Assembly: GCA_005223375.1 (NCBI GenBank)
Contig: RXOD01005303.1
Location: 1 to 14,852 of the forward strand
Source: Amoebophrya sp. AT5.2
Taxonomy: Eukaryota; Sar; Dinophyceae; Syndiniales; Amoebophryaceae
Direction: 5' to 3'
DNA: 14,852 nt
The notes under the pieces are model-generated. The model saw only the letters and a program-made list of their open reading frames with translations. It made no database searches and had not been told where the DNA came from. Shown piece after piece: positions 1 to 9,418 of this stretch (its first letter is position 1; every line of letters starts with the position of its first letter). The position numbers and the translations under genes are program-made.

Positions 1-61
1 TGAGAACATCACCGGCCTACAAATCAATCAACATAATGTGTGAGGGTACTAGGTGTAGCAG

Positions 62-3000
62 ATGCAGGAAACAAAGTCGGCTGCTTCTCGACGCCTTATC
101 GGCACCAGGTATCTCCGCGAGAAGGAGTGTGTGGTGCTGGCGATCATCGCGTCGTTGCCGCGGTTCACGCGGATCCTAGACCCGCATCCGGAGCGGCACC
201 AGAGCTGCCTGTCCGACGCGTGCCGGCTGGGGCAGGCCAAAGCAGTAGAGGCGATCTTCGACAACGCGCACACGCCAGAGGACCTGGTGACCTGCCCCAA
301 CGAGCACCGCGCCACCTACCTGCACCAAGCCTGCTACAACGGACACATAAAAATCGTGGAGTTCATCACCAGCCATAACAGGTACTCCTCGATCGATTAT
401 CCGATGCGGCTCTACTGCACTGTAATATAATTATCCGATGCGGCTCTACTGCACTGTAATATAATTTACTCATGATCATTTTTTGGCGTTGCCGCGATTT
501 ATTGCGGGAGGAAAGCCGCGTTTTGAAGAACACGACGACCTGGGCGAAACCTCGTAATGAATTGAGCGATTGCGTTCAAAGGATATATAGCTGAAGTAGT
601 TCATCTGGCACAGGGTCCTACAGGCGTCGAACTCTTGGTTTTCTTCGCATCGCACCGCAGGTTTCCCAACGGCATCGACCTGTGGGTGCGCGGCAACACG
701 CACAACGCCACGTGTATGCACCTGGCCTGTTGTCGTCCGCAGCTGCCCGTCGCGCAATTCCTGGTGAACCATCCGAAGTGTCCTAAGGACCTGATCAACT
801 GGGGAAACAAGCACTCCGCGACGTGCCTGCACCTGGCCTGCGAGGACGCGCACCTGTCGGTGGTGGAGTTCCTGGTGAGCAACCAAAAGTGCCGCGACGA
901 AAAACTCATTCTGCAGCAGAACAAAAACGGCTTCACGTGCCTGCACCTCGCGATCCAGAAGGGACACCTGGAAGTAGTGAAGTCCCTACTGAACAACTCA
1001 GACAGCATCACCGTGGGCGCCCTGATACCGTTGCAGACAAAAAACGGTACAACTCTATTTATAATACTAAGCGAGTTCGAGCAACTTAACTCCTCGAAAG
1101 ACCTGGCTGATCGCGGCGGACGAATTTAACGGAACAACAGGCAACACGTGCTTCCACATCACGTGCCAGGAGGGTTTCGTGCATATCATGGAGCTTCTGT
1201 GGTTTCATCCCGACGTGCCGAAAAACGAGATGGTGGGCGCGCAGGACAAGGACGGGTACAACTGCCTCAACGACGCCTGCTACTATGGACATCTGCCGCT
1301 AATAGAGTTCTTCTTCAATCACTGGCCCAAGAACGAAAACGAAAGCGCCTCCTACAGCCGCAGCGAAGTGCAGAAGTCGCTAAAAGTCGCCACAGGAGGT
1401 ACTCATTTTTATTATGCTAGTAGTGCTCGTGTAGCAACAGCAAGAAGTAGAGCAAGGAAGTTCGTTTAGGTGGATCGCGGTTATGGTACATCGCCCGACG
1501 CCGCTCCTCGAACCATCACAACAGGAAGCCGAAAAAAGAAGTTCGAGGGCGGGGGGTGTAGCAGTGGCGGGAATGACCAGCGGGACGCAGACGGCGCCCA
1601 CGACCTCCTCAACCAGGCCGCCGGCGGACCAGTACAATCTACTGCCTCTGTTTTGCTTTATTATAATTTTGCTGTCTGGGTCTTTCTCTTTCTTTTTATT
1701 TCACTCCCCATCTAGCCATTGGTCTTCTTTCTTTCACATCAGGATTCGCCGATTACGGGCAATGGTCGGCAGAGCCCGACCTCGGACGCGGAGGAGGACG
1801 ACAATCTTAGCGTCATGAGCGACGAGGACGGGTTCCCGAGCCTGAAGGATATGATCTTCAGCGTGACCGGAGGCATCGGTAATTGCCTGCACGTGGCCTG
1901 CAGCCGCGGCCACCTCCAGATCGTCGAATTTCTCTGCACGAGGAAAAGCACCCCTGCGAGCGGCGGACTGGCGCGCGCCGGAGATGTCACAGGTAAGTTT
2001 TATGCCCAGTACTTATGCATGAATGAAGCAAGCATGCCTTTGATTGGTTGCGCTTGCGTCCCTTATCCTCAAAACGGCTTTTTTGGAGGGACAGGGATTG
2101 GTATAGGCCCGAACGCTATAAACGAGCACCGTTCATCAAGCGAATGCGAAACGAAAGAAACGGGAGAAAATAATGGAAAGCAGATACCATATGGGCTCCA
2201 AATGCGTTTATCGAAAAGGTGGCAAGGACCTGTCGCAGCGGTCGACGGGTGGCGACGACGGGGGGGACGAGGAGCAGGAGCAGGAGAGCTGTTACCCGGC
2301 GGAGAACAGCGCGAATTCGCCAGAGGACTATATGAGCGAGGACAACAGCACTGAGTTCGGGCCCGAGCACTTCTACACCATTGAGCAGCTCGTGCTCTCC
2401 AAAAACAAGCACAACGCCTCCGGACTCCACCTCGCGAGCATAAAAGGTAGCGTACTTCTTTCTTGCGTAGCTGTTGTAAGTATTTCTGGTACAACTAGGT
2501 TAGTATGCCGCGTACTTTATTAATGTTTGTATAGTTCTTCATGATCATGTTGCTTGAAGAAATGTGAACCCTACAAATAATCGGCACGACCAGGCCACCT
2601 CGAGATTGCGAAGTTCCTGGTGGACGGCACGGGGTTGAGTAGCGACAAGAAGCGCGCATTCATGGGTCTGCAGAATAAAAAAGGCGCGAGCTGTCTGCAC
2701 TTCGCCTGCTACCACGGGAACGTGGAGGTGCTAGAGTTTTGAATCTTCAAAAATACTAGTAAGATGTGTATCGATCTCGATCAATCATCGCCCTCCTCGT
2801 TTTTACCCTTCGTTCTCAGTGTTTCTCTACTTCGCTCTACTTGCAAGAGGGCTCGACGCGCATCGGAGCTGCATCCTCATCGCCTCATCGCTCTCTAGCT
2901 TGCACGTCGATCGATAGCGATACTGATAGTCACTCTACCCCGCCGCCCCCATCTTCGGTTTTCAGGTAGTGAAGTACTTGGTGAGCCACCCCGACTGCCC

Positions 3001-4420
3001 CCCGGAGCTGGTGCAGGCCAGGAATCGCAACCACTACACCTGCCTGCACTCCGCCTGCGACGAGGGTCGGTTCGACGTGATCGAGTTTCTCTGCACCTCG
3101 GAGAAGTTTCCGATCGATTTATTAGCCGCGCAGGCCCGGTCGAACACGATTCTGCACAAGGTGTGCGAGTATGGGTACCTGAACATCGTGAAGCTGCTGG
3201 TTTCGCAGAGCATCGAGGCCAGCGAGAAGGGGGTCGTGTCGCACGTGGACCCGAGTTTCAAGCCGGACACACTGGTCACGTACCGAAACAACCTGGGGGA
3301 CACCTGCCTGCACGTCGCGGCGGCGGAGGGCCACCTGCCGATCGTGGACTACCTGGTGAGCTGCTCGGCGGCCGAAAAGCACAATTTGCTGTTCTCCAAA
3401 AACAAACAGGACATGACGTGCCTGCAGCTGGCGTGCTCCGAAGGCCACATGCAAGTGGTCGAGTTCCTGCTCAACTTCTGCACAATAAAAGACACCACGG
3501 GGAGGAGAAAGGTTTTTCTTTGATCGATGGCCTATGGAGCCGTTTAATGCTCGATGTAAGCACGATGACAATCCAACAAGCAGCGAGATTGCATGGTAGA
3601 GAACGACAGGGGGCAAATCGAAGGCACGTTGAGCCGAATGATTAAGAACAACAATGTTTAATTATGGCCCGATGCCGATCATGAAGGCCGTGGCCGGAAA
3701 TGCTTCTCTCGGAAATGCTTCTCTCATTACACCCTGCTGTCGAAGAAATCGAATGAGTCAAAAATCTTCCTTATCAGGAGCTGCTTTCGCATTCCTCCAA
3801 CGTGTACTCGGCGAACTGTTTGTTTTCGGCCTGCGAGGCGGGGCACACGGTGATCGTCGAGCATTTGTTGGAGCATAAGCATTTCCCGGTACATTTGATC
3901 AACGCGCAGACTAAGTACGGCACCAGCTGCCTGCACGCTGCCTGCGAGAAGGGCTTCATGGACATCGTGCAATTGTTGTTCAACCACCGACACTGCACCA
4001 AGAGGCTCGTCATCTGCAGGGACCGCGGCGGCCAAACCTGCCTAGACCTCGCAAAGTACACTACTGCAATCCTCTGACTCTCCTACTGTAGGAACGTGTG
4101 AGTGAGAGGTGCAGCCTCACTTTCAACGCTCGTCTGCAAAAAGATGTGGTAGTGTTCTAGTGGGCCGCGGAAAAACGTGAGAGATTCAACTTCATAGGAC
4201 GCAACTCAATATTGCGAGGCGGGCTAAATTGAATAATATCTTCAACAAACAAAACAGGTGCGAGGGGCACGCCGAGATCGTGCAATTTGTGCAGAACCAC
4301 GCGACGTGGGGTCCTGAGTTGGCGAAGAACGTGGACGTAGTGGAGCAGCCAAGTATGTTTAATGCGGTGTCCACTGCTTGGAAGCGCTGGCTCGGTCGCG
4401 AGGAAAGCAAATCCACCTAA
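62..4420 (+). CDS. Ankyrin-repeat protein, ten exons, about 889 aa
   Basis: Proposed exons: 62-381, 661-1046, 1141-1398, 1525-1631, 1743-1992, 2219-2446, 2594-2727, 2966-3511, 3778-4055, 4258-4420 (TAA stop). They sum to 2670 nt, an intact frame, and all nine introns are GT-AG with G after the AG. The protein carries about 17 ankyrin repeats of 37-40 residues, core pattern TCLHxACxxGHxxVVEFLV then CPxxLI. Repeats 1-7 cover roughly residues 50-300, an acidic Asp/Glu/Ser-rich linker follows, repeat 8 sits near 400, a second acidic stretch follows, and repeats 9-17 fill about 504-865. No catalytic domain, signal peptide or membrane segment is visible, so a protein-binding scaffold role is inferred; the partner is unknown. 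The ATG at 62 directly follows AG, and an AG|G acceptor-like site lies at 66-68, so exon 1 may be internal and the true start outside the window. Ankyrin identity is secure; the exact start and the small exon 1525-1631 are less so. Confidence 0.85.
382..660 (+). other. Intron 1 of the ankyrin gene
   Basis: GT-AG intron of 279 bp. Joining at these borders restores a normal-length repeat (SHNR then FPNGIDL) and keeps the frame (phase 2). Donor context is ACAG|GTACTC and acceptor context CGCAG|GTTTCC, so a short AG|GT motif recurs at both ends. A 34-bp tandem duplication sits near its 5' side. Confidence 0.75.
396..466. repeat. 34-bp tandem duplication inside intron 1
   Basis: Two identical 34-bp copies lie at 396-429 and 430-463, and the match runs three bases further. 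Each copy begins ATTATCCGATGCGGC and ends CTGTAATATA. The repeat lies wholly in the intron and does not touch coding sequence. It looks like a recent slippage or local duplication event. Confidence 0.95.
1047..1140 (+). other. Short intron 2 of the ankyrin gene with direct-repeat ends
   Basis: GT-AG intron of 94 bp, phase 1. Removing it joins QTKNG to NTCFHITC, which restores the ankyrin TCLHxAC core. The 5' end lies in AACGGTACAAC (1043-1053) and the 3' end in AACGGAACAAC (1128-1138), a direct repeat matching at 10 of 11 positions. Without this intron the region looks like a +1 frameshift. Confidence 0.8.
1525..1631 (+). other. Non-ankyrin linker exon 4 of the ankyrin gene
   Basis: This 107-nt exon is bounded by AACAG|G at its 5' side and a GTACAA donor at its 3' side. 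Its phases match exons 3 and 5 exactly. It encodes a Gly/Asp/Lys-rich stretch with no ankyrin core (SRKKKFEGGGCSSGGND and onward). Skipping it directly from the 1398 donor to the 1743 acceptor would break the frame, which favours inclusion. A donor at 1386 would instead allow an exon-skipping form in frame. Confidence 0.55.
3696..3725. repeat. 15-bp tandem duplication inside intron 8
   Basis: Two perfect copies of GGAAATGCTTCTCTC lie at 3696-3710 and 3711-3725, inside the 266-bp intron 3512-3777 of the ankyrin gene. No function is suggested. Confidence 0.95.
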
Positions 4421-4855
4421 TAATGGGTAGGCTTTCAACAGCGTTGCCCGTTCTTGTAGTCGGTCGTGGCCGCACGGGGTCTGAATTTTTTAAGCCGTGA
4501 TCTGCCGGGCAGATTGGCGGTTTACGTTCCTTAGCGGGTGGGCGCGTCGGCGGGAGAAAAATAGTACCCGTCGGGACGAAGAAATTCCTGCTGCCCCTGT
4601 TTTGAGAAGGGGGGCTGAAGTTTCAAATCCTGCTCAAAGATCGTTAATAGAGATAGCACTTTATTACTTATTCGGACGCTGAAGAAGAATGAACGCGTTG
4701 ATTTATTTACCCATTGTCAGCTAAACCTAGTGCGTACAACAGAAAACAAACTCCGTATCGGTATCCAGGATACATCGAAACGAACACTGCTGCGTCGCTT
4801 CGTAAGACTGAATAACTGCAAACGATTAGACTGCAAAAGGTAATCCGAAAGAAGC

Positions 4856-4883
4856 GTGCGGGCGGGGAAAATATCGCCCGCGC
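4856..4883. repeat. GC-rich inverted repeat (hairpin)
   Basis: A seven-base stem GCGGGCG (4858-4864) / CGCCCGC (4875-4881) encloses a ten-base loop and extends by a G-U and a G-C pair to nine pairs. It lies about 440 bp after the ankyrin stop codon. A role cannot be assigned; it could equally be a chance structure. Confidence 0.5.
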
Positions 4884-5290
4884 GAAGATCCAATCAGCGG
4901 AGACTGTTATTTTGCCAGATCGAGTTTTTGATGATGCGATTGGAGGGCCGCGACTACTTTCTTATCTGGTTTTAACTCGTGATCCTAGTAGTGTGGCGGC
5001 GCAGTCGCTAGTAGCAATAGGGGAAGGCCGATCTAAATCCGAGTACGCTGCTCCACGCGCGACGCGCGAAGAGCTACGTCCGAGAAATCCTCAAAAACGC
5101 TGCAGTAAACGCCGTGTCAGCCGCAATACTTATCAATGTACCCTGGGTTTTCGCAAATAAAGCTTTCGCGAATCATTCGCAACTTCCAAAATGTACCCTT
5201 CTGGAGAAGCAAGCATGTTCTGGCTTTCTGTATAGTGGCACTTCTAAAAGTAAAAGTAACCCAGAGAAAGGACGAAGAGGAAGGTCGCGG

Positions 5291-5340
5291 GTGGCAACTT
5301 CACCCGGCTCCCAACGGATCGAGCCGGGTCCAGTTGCCAC
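5291..5340. repeat. Strong 50-nt hairpin in the spacer
   Basis: Outer stem GTGGCAACT (5291-5299) pairs perfectly with AGTTGCCAC (5332-5340). Inner stem ACCCGGCTC (5302-5310) pairs perfectly with GAGCCGGGT (5321-5329). Two-base internal bulges (TC and CC) separate the stems and the loop is CCAACGGATC. Eighteen perfect pairs over 50 nt is well beyond local expectation. The flanks carry a purine-rich stretch on the left and a pyrimidine-rich one on the right that could weakly extend it. It may be a small structured RNA, a UTR element or the remnant of a palindromic mobile element. Confidence 0.8.
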
Positions 5341-6353
5341 TTGCCATCTTCTTTTTTTCGGGAGGGAGGTGCTCGGCTTTCGCCTCATCTCTTCATCTCG
5401 CTCTGACGCCGTTTCGCATCTTCTTTACAACCCAGAAGTTTCGCCATTGAATATTTAAACCGTTTCTGACTGTTTTGTTTCCCTTGATTACGTTTCGCTT
5501 TCAACAACACCATTGCGCTTCCATGTTTCGTATCTGTTCTAATCTGCTAACTCGGAGGAACCAATTAGCTCCTGCTAATTATTTATCTATCGTTTGCGAA
5601 GAATGCTCGAGTGGGAGTGCAATTCTCACGATATGCCGCGCAGCGAATTTGGCTTGCGAAAGTAGGTCCACGTATCGCGGTCTGAATGCCCCTTTGTGTT
5701 TGTGCGAGCAGCGCCAGAGGAAGTGACTCGCGATAATAGACGAATACGTGGATTTCAATTTTCTCCGCTGGAATTTTTCGCTATGGGCGGCTAGGTACGT
5801 AAGGGAGAAGGGCTGCTGTTATAATTAAGGCACCTGCTCAACAAGCTCATGTACTTATTCATTGGACTCCGAAGAAAATTTGTAGTAAAAATCCTTGTAC
5901 ATAGGAAGGCTTCAGTGATGAGCTACCTTAGGCCTTATGCGGACTTTAACTAGTGCTTCGTCGATATAAGCGACAAAATCTTCCCTGCGGGGTGTGACGC
6001 AGGATTTCGATGATCCACGTGTAATGTACCTGAAATACAACGGAATCTGGGGCGGGAGAGAAAGGGCGCAGTGGCGGCACGCCGCGTCGCCACAACTGCG
6101 TTTTCAGGAGCATGTTCCTTGGCAAAATGAAGCGCAGCAAGGAGAGACTAACAGAGGGAGCACAACGGGCCCTCGCGCCCGCAATGGGGAATACGTCGAG
6201 AAACACAGGAGCCCCGTAACTACTAATAATAAATTTCATGTCCATGCAATTGCTTGTCTTGCCATCGATCTCGTTCTCGATGACACCAACCCACCGAATT
6301 GATTCCTATCGGATCAAGGCATCGGAGCCGGTCTGGGTGGCTGTGGATTCTTC

Positions 6354-6355
6354 AG
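6354..6355 (+). promoter_or_regulatory. Candidate splice or trans-splice acceptor before the coiled-coil gene
   Basis: TTCTTCAG ends at 6355, seven bases before the ATG at 6363, and is followed by G. It could be a spliced-leader acceptor, since dinoflagellate mRNAs are trans-spliced. It could also be the acceptor of an intron whose upstream exon carries a signal peptide. The frame is open upstream to 6303, so both remain possible. Confidence 0.3.
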
Positions 6356-6362
6356 GATCTGT

Positions 6363-9300
6363 ATGAGTAGGATGAGGCGTTTCCTCGTGGCCTCCGGGGC
6401 CACCACCACCCTCGCGGCGCGGACCTCCACGACGGCTGCCAACGCGGGAATCAAGAAGGTGATTTCGCTCCTCACCGACATGAAAACGAAGGTGGAGACG
6501 GAAATTGCCGACGGGGACAAGGAAGCGGAGGAATTCGAAAACTGGTGCATCAAGACCACGACTGAGGGGGAGGCCGACGTCAAGTACGGCGGCGAGAAAG
6601 TGGAGGAGCTGAAAGCCACTGTCGAAAACGAAGGCGCCAAGGCGAGCGGCTTCGCGAATGAGGTAGGTCGAGCGGCCGTCTTTGCTGCCATAGCTATCGA
6701 TGTTGTAGTATCGGCGCAGCAGTGGACGATGGAAGCGAAACGCAGACAGAAGTACGTCTCCTGCGCAAGTGTATTAACGCCGGGGAGCAGGCGTACAATT
6801 ATTAAGAGCACTCGGATATTTATAGTTGTGCCGGGAGTTTCGGAAAGAGCACCGGTGAAGCTGCGCCTCGGAGTGGAAACACGAACTTGACATCGATCCG
6901 CAGTGCGGACATGGGTACCGAATTTCTAAATATCTAAACGCACCAGACCCCAATTTGCAGGTTTCCACGCTGACTCCCGAGATCGCTAAGTTGCAGGGCG
7001 AGCAGGCCACCGCGACGGTGGAGCGCAAGGAGGCGCACGCCACGTTTCAGAAGGAGGAGGCTGAGCTCGTGGAGGCCGACACCATGCTGCAGAAAGCGTA
7101 CTCCGTGCTGAAGCGGTCCCTTTCCTTCGCCCAGGTCGACGGCGTCGCCTCCTCGCGGGCTGTGACCGAGGCCAAGAACGCCGTGACCGCGCTGTCCACG
7201 ATCATCGCGTCCGTGGCCATGGACGCCGAATCGGAACGGCAGATCCGCGCGTTCCTGGACGAAGAGTCCGAGGACGGTGCGTTCGGGAAAGTCTCGCTGG
7301 CGCAGGTGGCGCAGCCGCAGGCGGTGAGCTCGTCGTACCAGTCGAAAAGCGGGGGGATCCTGGACGCGATCCAGGGCATGCAAGAGAAGAATGCGGCCGT
7401 GCTGGCCGGAATCCGGGAGAAGGACCTGAAGGCGCGCCACGCGTTCGAAATGCTGATGCAGGACCTGAAGAACCAGGAGACCTCGAAGGGGGAGCAGCTG
7501 GAGGCGGCGAAGGAGAACCAGGCCAAGGCGGAGGCGGCGGGAAAAACAGCGGGCGGCGACCTGGCGACGGCGGAAGACGTACTCAAGTCGGACACGGAGG
7601 AACTCGCGAACACCAACGCGGAGTGCGCGTCGAAAGCGAACGCCTGGGCAGCGCGCAAGTCCGAAGCGACGGACGAAATCGGAGCACTCACACAGGCAAT
7701 CGAAATCCTCAGCGGAAAGTTCGGCGGAGAAAGCTTCCTGCAGGTACTTAGGTTTCAGAAGAACTTTGCGCGAGTGGTTCTTGTATCGCAAGCGAAACTA
7801 CTCGTCGCAAAATCGACGGATCCCGCCGCAAAGACTCCAAAACCGCTTCCGCGCTTTGCCAACCGCATAAGTAGGTAAGCTAGCTCCACAAACAACACGA
7901 ACAAACGCAAGCTCCTCTACTGGAAAACCACCAGATTTCGTCGGACTCGCAGTCCGTGCGCTCGAAGCTGTCCCTGATGCTGCGCAAGATGGGTCGCGAG
8001 TACAACTCCTTCGCGCTGATCCAGGCCGCAAACGCCGCCACCGCCGACCCGTTTGTGAAGATCCGCGGTATGATCAAGGACATGATTGTGAAGCTGGAGG
8101 ACGAGGCCGCAAAAGAGGCCTCCAAGGAGGCCAAGTGCAAGGCCGACAAGGAAAAGGGCAACAAGGACCTGAAGCTGAAGAAGGCGGACAGCGCGAAGCT
8201 GCAAAGCAGGGTAGACGCCGCCAGCGCGAAGTTCGCGAAGCTGGGAGAGGAAATCTCGGAACTGGAGGCGCAGCTGGCGGCGCTGGCAGAGGACGTGAAA
8301 GAAAGAACCAGCATCCGGAACAAGGTATGAATGTAAAGGGGGTTTTGCATAATTTGTGGTTTTGCGTTCCTCGGGGTAGTTTTCCTGCACGCAAAACTTC
8401 TTTCTGGATCTTCCAACGTTTAAAATGCGATTGTTCTTCATGCTGTTGATCGGTTAAAATCGATCGCGCGCAGGAGAAGAGCGAGAATGAGGCCATGATC
8501 AAGGATTCCGCGGAGTCTGTGGAGGCGATCAATGGGGCGATCACGGCGCTGTCTGATTTTTACGGCAAGTCCACCTCTTTTCTGCAGCAGCCGCAGACCG
8601 ACGCGGCGAACACGTTGATCTCGATTCTGGAGACCGCGCAGGAGGACTTCGAAAAGTTGAAGCAGGAGACGGAGGCCGCCGAGTCCGACGCCGCGGAAAA
8701 GTACGAGAAATTCAGCTAAGGACGGGGAAGCAGCGAGGATGGGTTACTTTCTTAGGGCCTGTTTCCGATGCGCTGGGGTTGGGGGGGGGGACGGTGCGAT
8801 ACATGTATCTGGGGCCGGGGTGCTGGTTTGGTAGGCGCGATGGGCTTTCTTTGGACGACGGGCGCCCCTGTATGGTATACGTATCTTGTCTACTGTCGGT
8901 GTCACGTTCTTGGTGGGGTCATCTGGGATATAATTTCTCCTGCATTATATATCGTGCCCGTGCCGTTCTTGAACTGGAAAGGACCTTTGTCGGAGCGACG
9001 TGGCGATGTCGGCTTGGATTTCAGTTTATGAGTAAACACTGCATACATGATGATGAGTAATTGGTTTTCTCGCTGCACTCCTCGCCTTTAATTCCGCCAG
9101 GAAGCGAAGGTGGCGAACGCGACGAAATCGGCCGAGGTGAAGGGCAAGACGCAGGAGAAGGCTGGCGTGAAAGAGAGCATCGGCATGATGTCCGAGGACC
9201 TCGCGGAGGCAGACAAGGCCCTGCAGGCAGCGACCGATTTCTTGAAGGGAGTGATGGAGGCCTGCGCAAACAAGGCCATGTCCTACGAGGAGCGGAAGGC

Positions 9301-9418
9301 GCGGCGGGAGGCGGAAATCGCGGGCCTCAAGGACGCGCTAGAAATCCTCAGCAGCGACGACACGACCAGCTTCGTGCAGATCCCATTCCTGGGAAGGTCG
9401 GGGGCGCGGGGGGAATGA
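6363..9418 (+). CDS. Dinoflagellate-type coiled-coil protein, five exons, about 678 aa
   Basis: Proposed exons: 6363-6662, 6961-7743, 7935-8324, 8474-8713 (or 8716) and 9095 (or 9098)-9418, ending in TGA. The protein is almost entirely Ala/Glu/Lys-rich helix with few aromatics, typical of long coiled coils. Landmarks are AGIKKVISLLTDM near the N terminus, SGGILDAIQ (about 230-238), ARHAFEMLMQDL (258-269), DPFVKIRGMIKDMI, and three segments ending in FLQ, FLQ and FVQ at about 361, 529 and 666. From memory these match a family abundant in Symbiodinium and Polarella gene models, of unknown function. The ATG at 6363 is the first in the open frame, but an upstream exon with a signal peptide is possible; the visible N terminus is basic and Ser/Thr-rich, not clearly hydrophobic. 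The first three introns are GT-AG; the last is a terminal-inverted-repeat element without a clean GT-AG join. Confidence 0.8.
6663..6960 (+). other. Intron 1 of the coiled-coil gene
   Basis: GT-AG intron of 298 bp, phase 0, ATGAG|GTAGGT to TTGCAG|GTTTCC. Joining gives GFANE then VSTLTPEIAKL, a continuous helix. Reading through the donor instead gives a less helical peptide that ends at a stop before the next exon. Confidence 0.8.
7744..7934 (+). other. Intron 2 of the coiled-coil gene
   Basis: GT-AG intron of 191 bp, phase 0, CTGCAG|GTACTT to CCACCAG|ATTTCG. It is the only GT-AG intron placed with confidence in this window that lacks G after the acceptor AG. The frame stays open past the donor to a stop at 7878, so retention would give a truncated protein. 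The join follows directly after the first FLQ motif. Confidence 0.65.
8325..8473 (+). other. Intron 3 of the coiled-coil gene
   Basis: GT-AG intron of 149 bp, phase 0, AACAAG|GTATGA to GCGCAG|GAGAAG. It joins TSIRNK to EKSENEAM in an unbroken charged helix. The TGA directly after the donor rules out read-through as the main product. Confidence 0.8.
8717..9090 (+). mobile_element. Introner-like element forming intron 4 of the coiled-coil gene
   Basis: The 374-bp segment has terminal inverted repeats. The left end 8717-8737 (TAAGGACGGGG onward) matches the reverse complement of 9069-9090 at 18 positions with two mismatches and three one-base gaps, including a perfect GCAGCGAG block. It is flanked by ATTCAGC (8710-8716) and ATTCCGC (9091-9097), a target-site duplication differing at one base. 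Removing the element with one duplication copy restores the helix YEKF(S/R)QEAKVANA in frame. No GT-AG pair gives an in-frame join here; a GC-AG option (GC at 8715, AG ending 9104) exists but deletes residues. It contains a run of ten G (8781-8790) and encodes no evident transposase, so it would be non-autonomous. Confidence 0.7.

Larger units (their letters stand above)
4421..6362. other. Spacer without a supported gene
   Basis: About 1.9 kb between the ankyrin and coiled-coil genes. Open frames here are short, show no family resemblance and lack splice sites linking them into a longer reading. I saw no tRNA, rRNA or recognisable small nuclear RNA. The notable structures are a GC-rich hairpin at 4856-4883 and a much stronger one at 5291-5340. 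It presumably contains the 3' UTR of the upstream gene and the promoter or trans-splicing region of the downstream gene. Confidence 0.6.

Noticed and set aside
614..660. Exon 2 starting at 614 or 624, with VELLVFFASH read as ankyrin helix 2
   Set aside because: Neither acceptor is in phase with the GT donor at 382. The AG at 659-660 is in phase and gives the normal repeat length.
1047..1140. Apparent frameshift in the ankyrin gene (SSKDLADRGG versus the other frame)
   Set aside because: A GT-AG intron with matching phase removes the stretch exactly and restores the TCxH core, so no frameshift or pseudogene is needed.
4600..4660. TTTCAAATCC resembling a tRNA T-loop
   Set aside because: No flanking T-stem, anticodon arm or acceptor stem could be formed.
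6934..7791. Long open frame of 285 codons on the minus strand
   Set aside because: It lies antisense to the largest coiled-coil exon and is Arg/Leu/His-rich and low in complexity, as expected of the complement of GC-rich Ala/Glu/Lys codons. No family resemblance.
7744..7878. Continuation of the coiled-coil reading frame to a stop at 7878
   Set aside because: The composition changes abruptly to Arg/Pro/Phe-rich sequence right after a CAG|GTACTT donor, and family-like helix resumes at 7935 in another frame.
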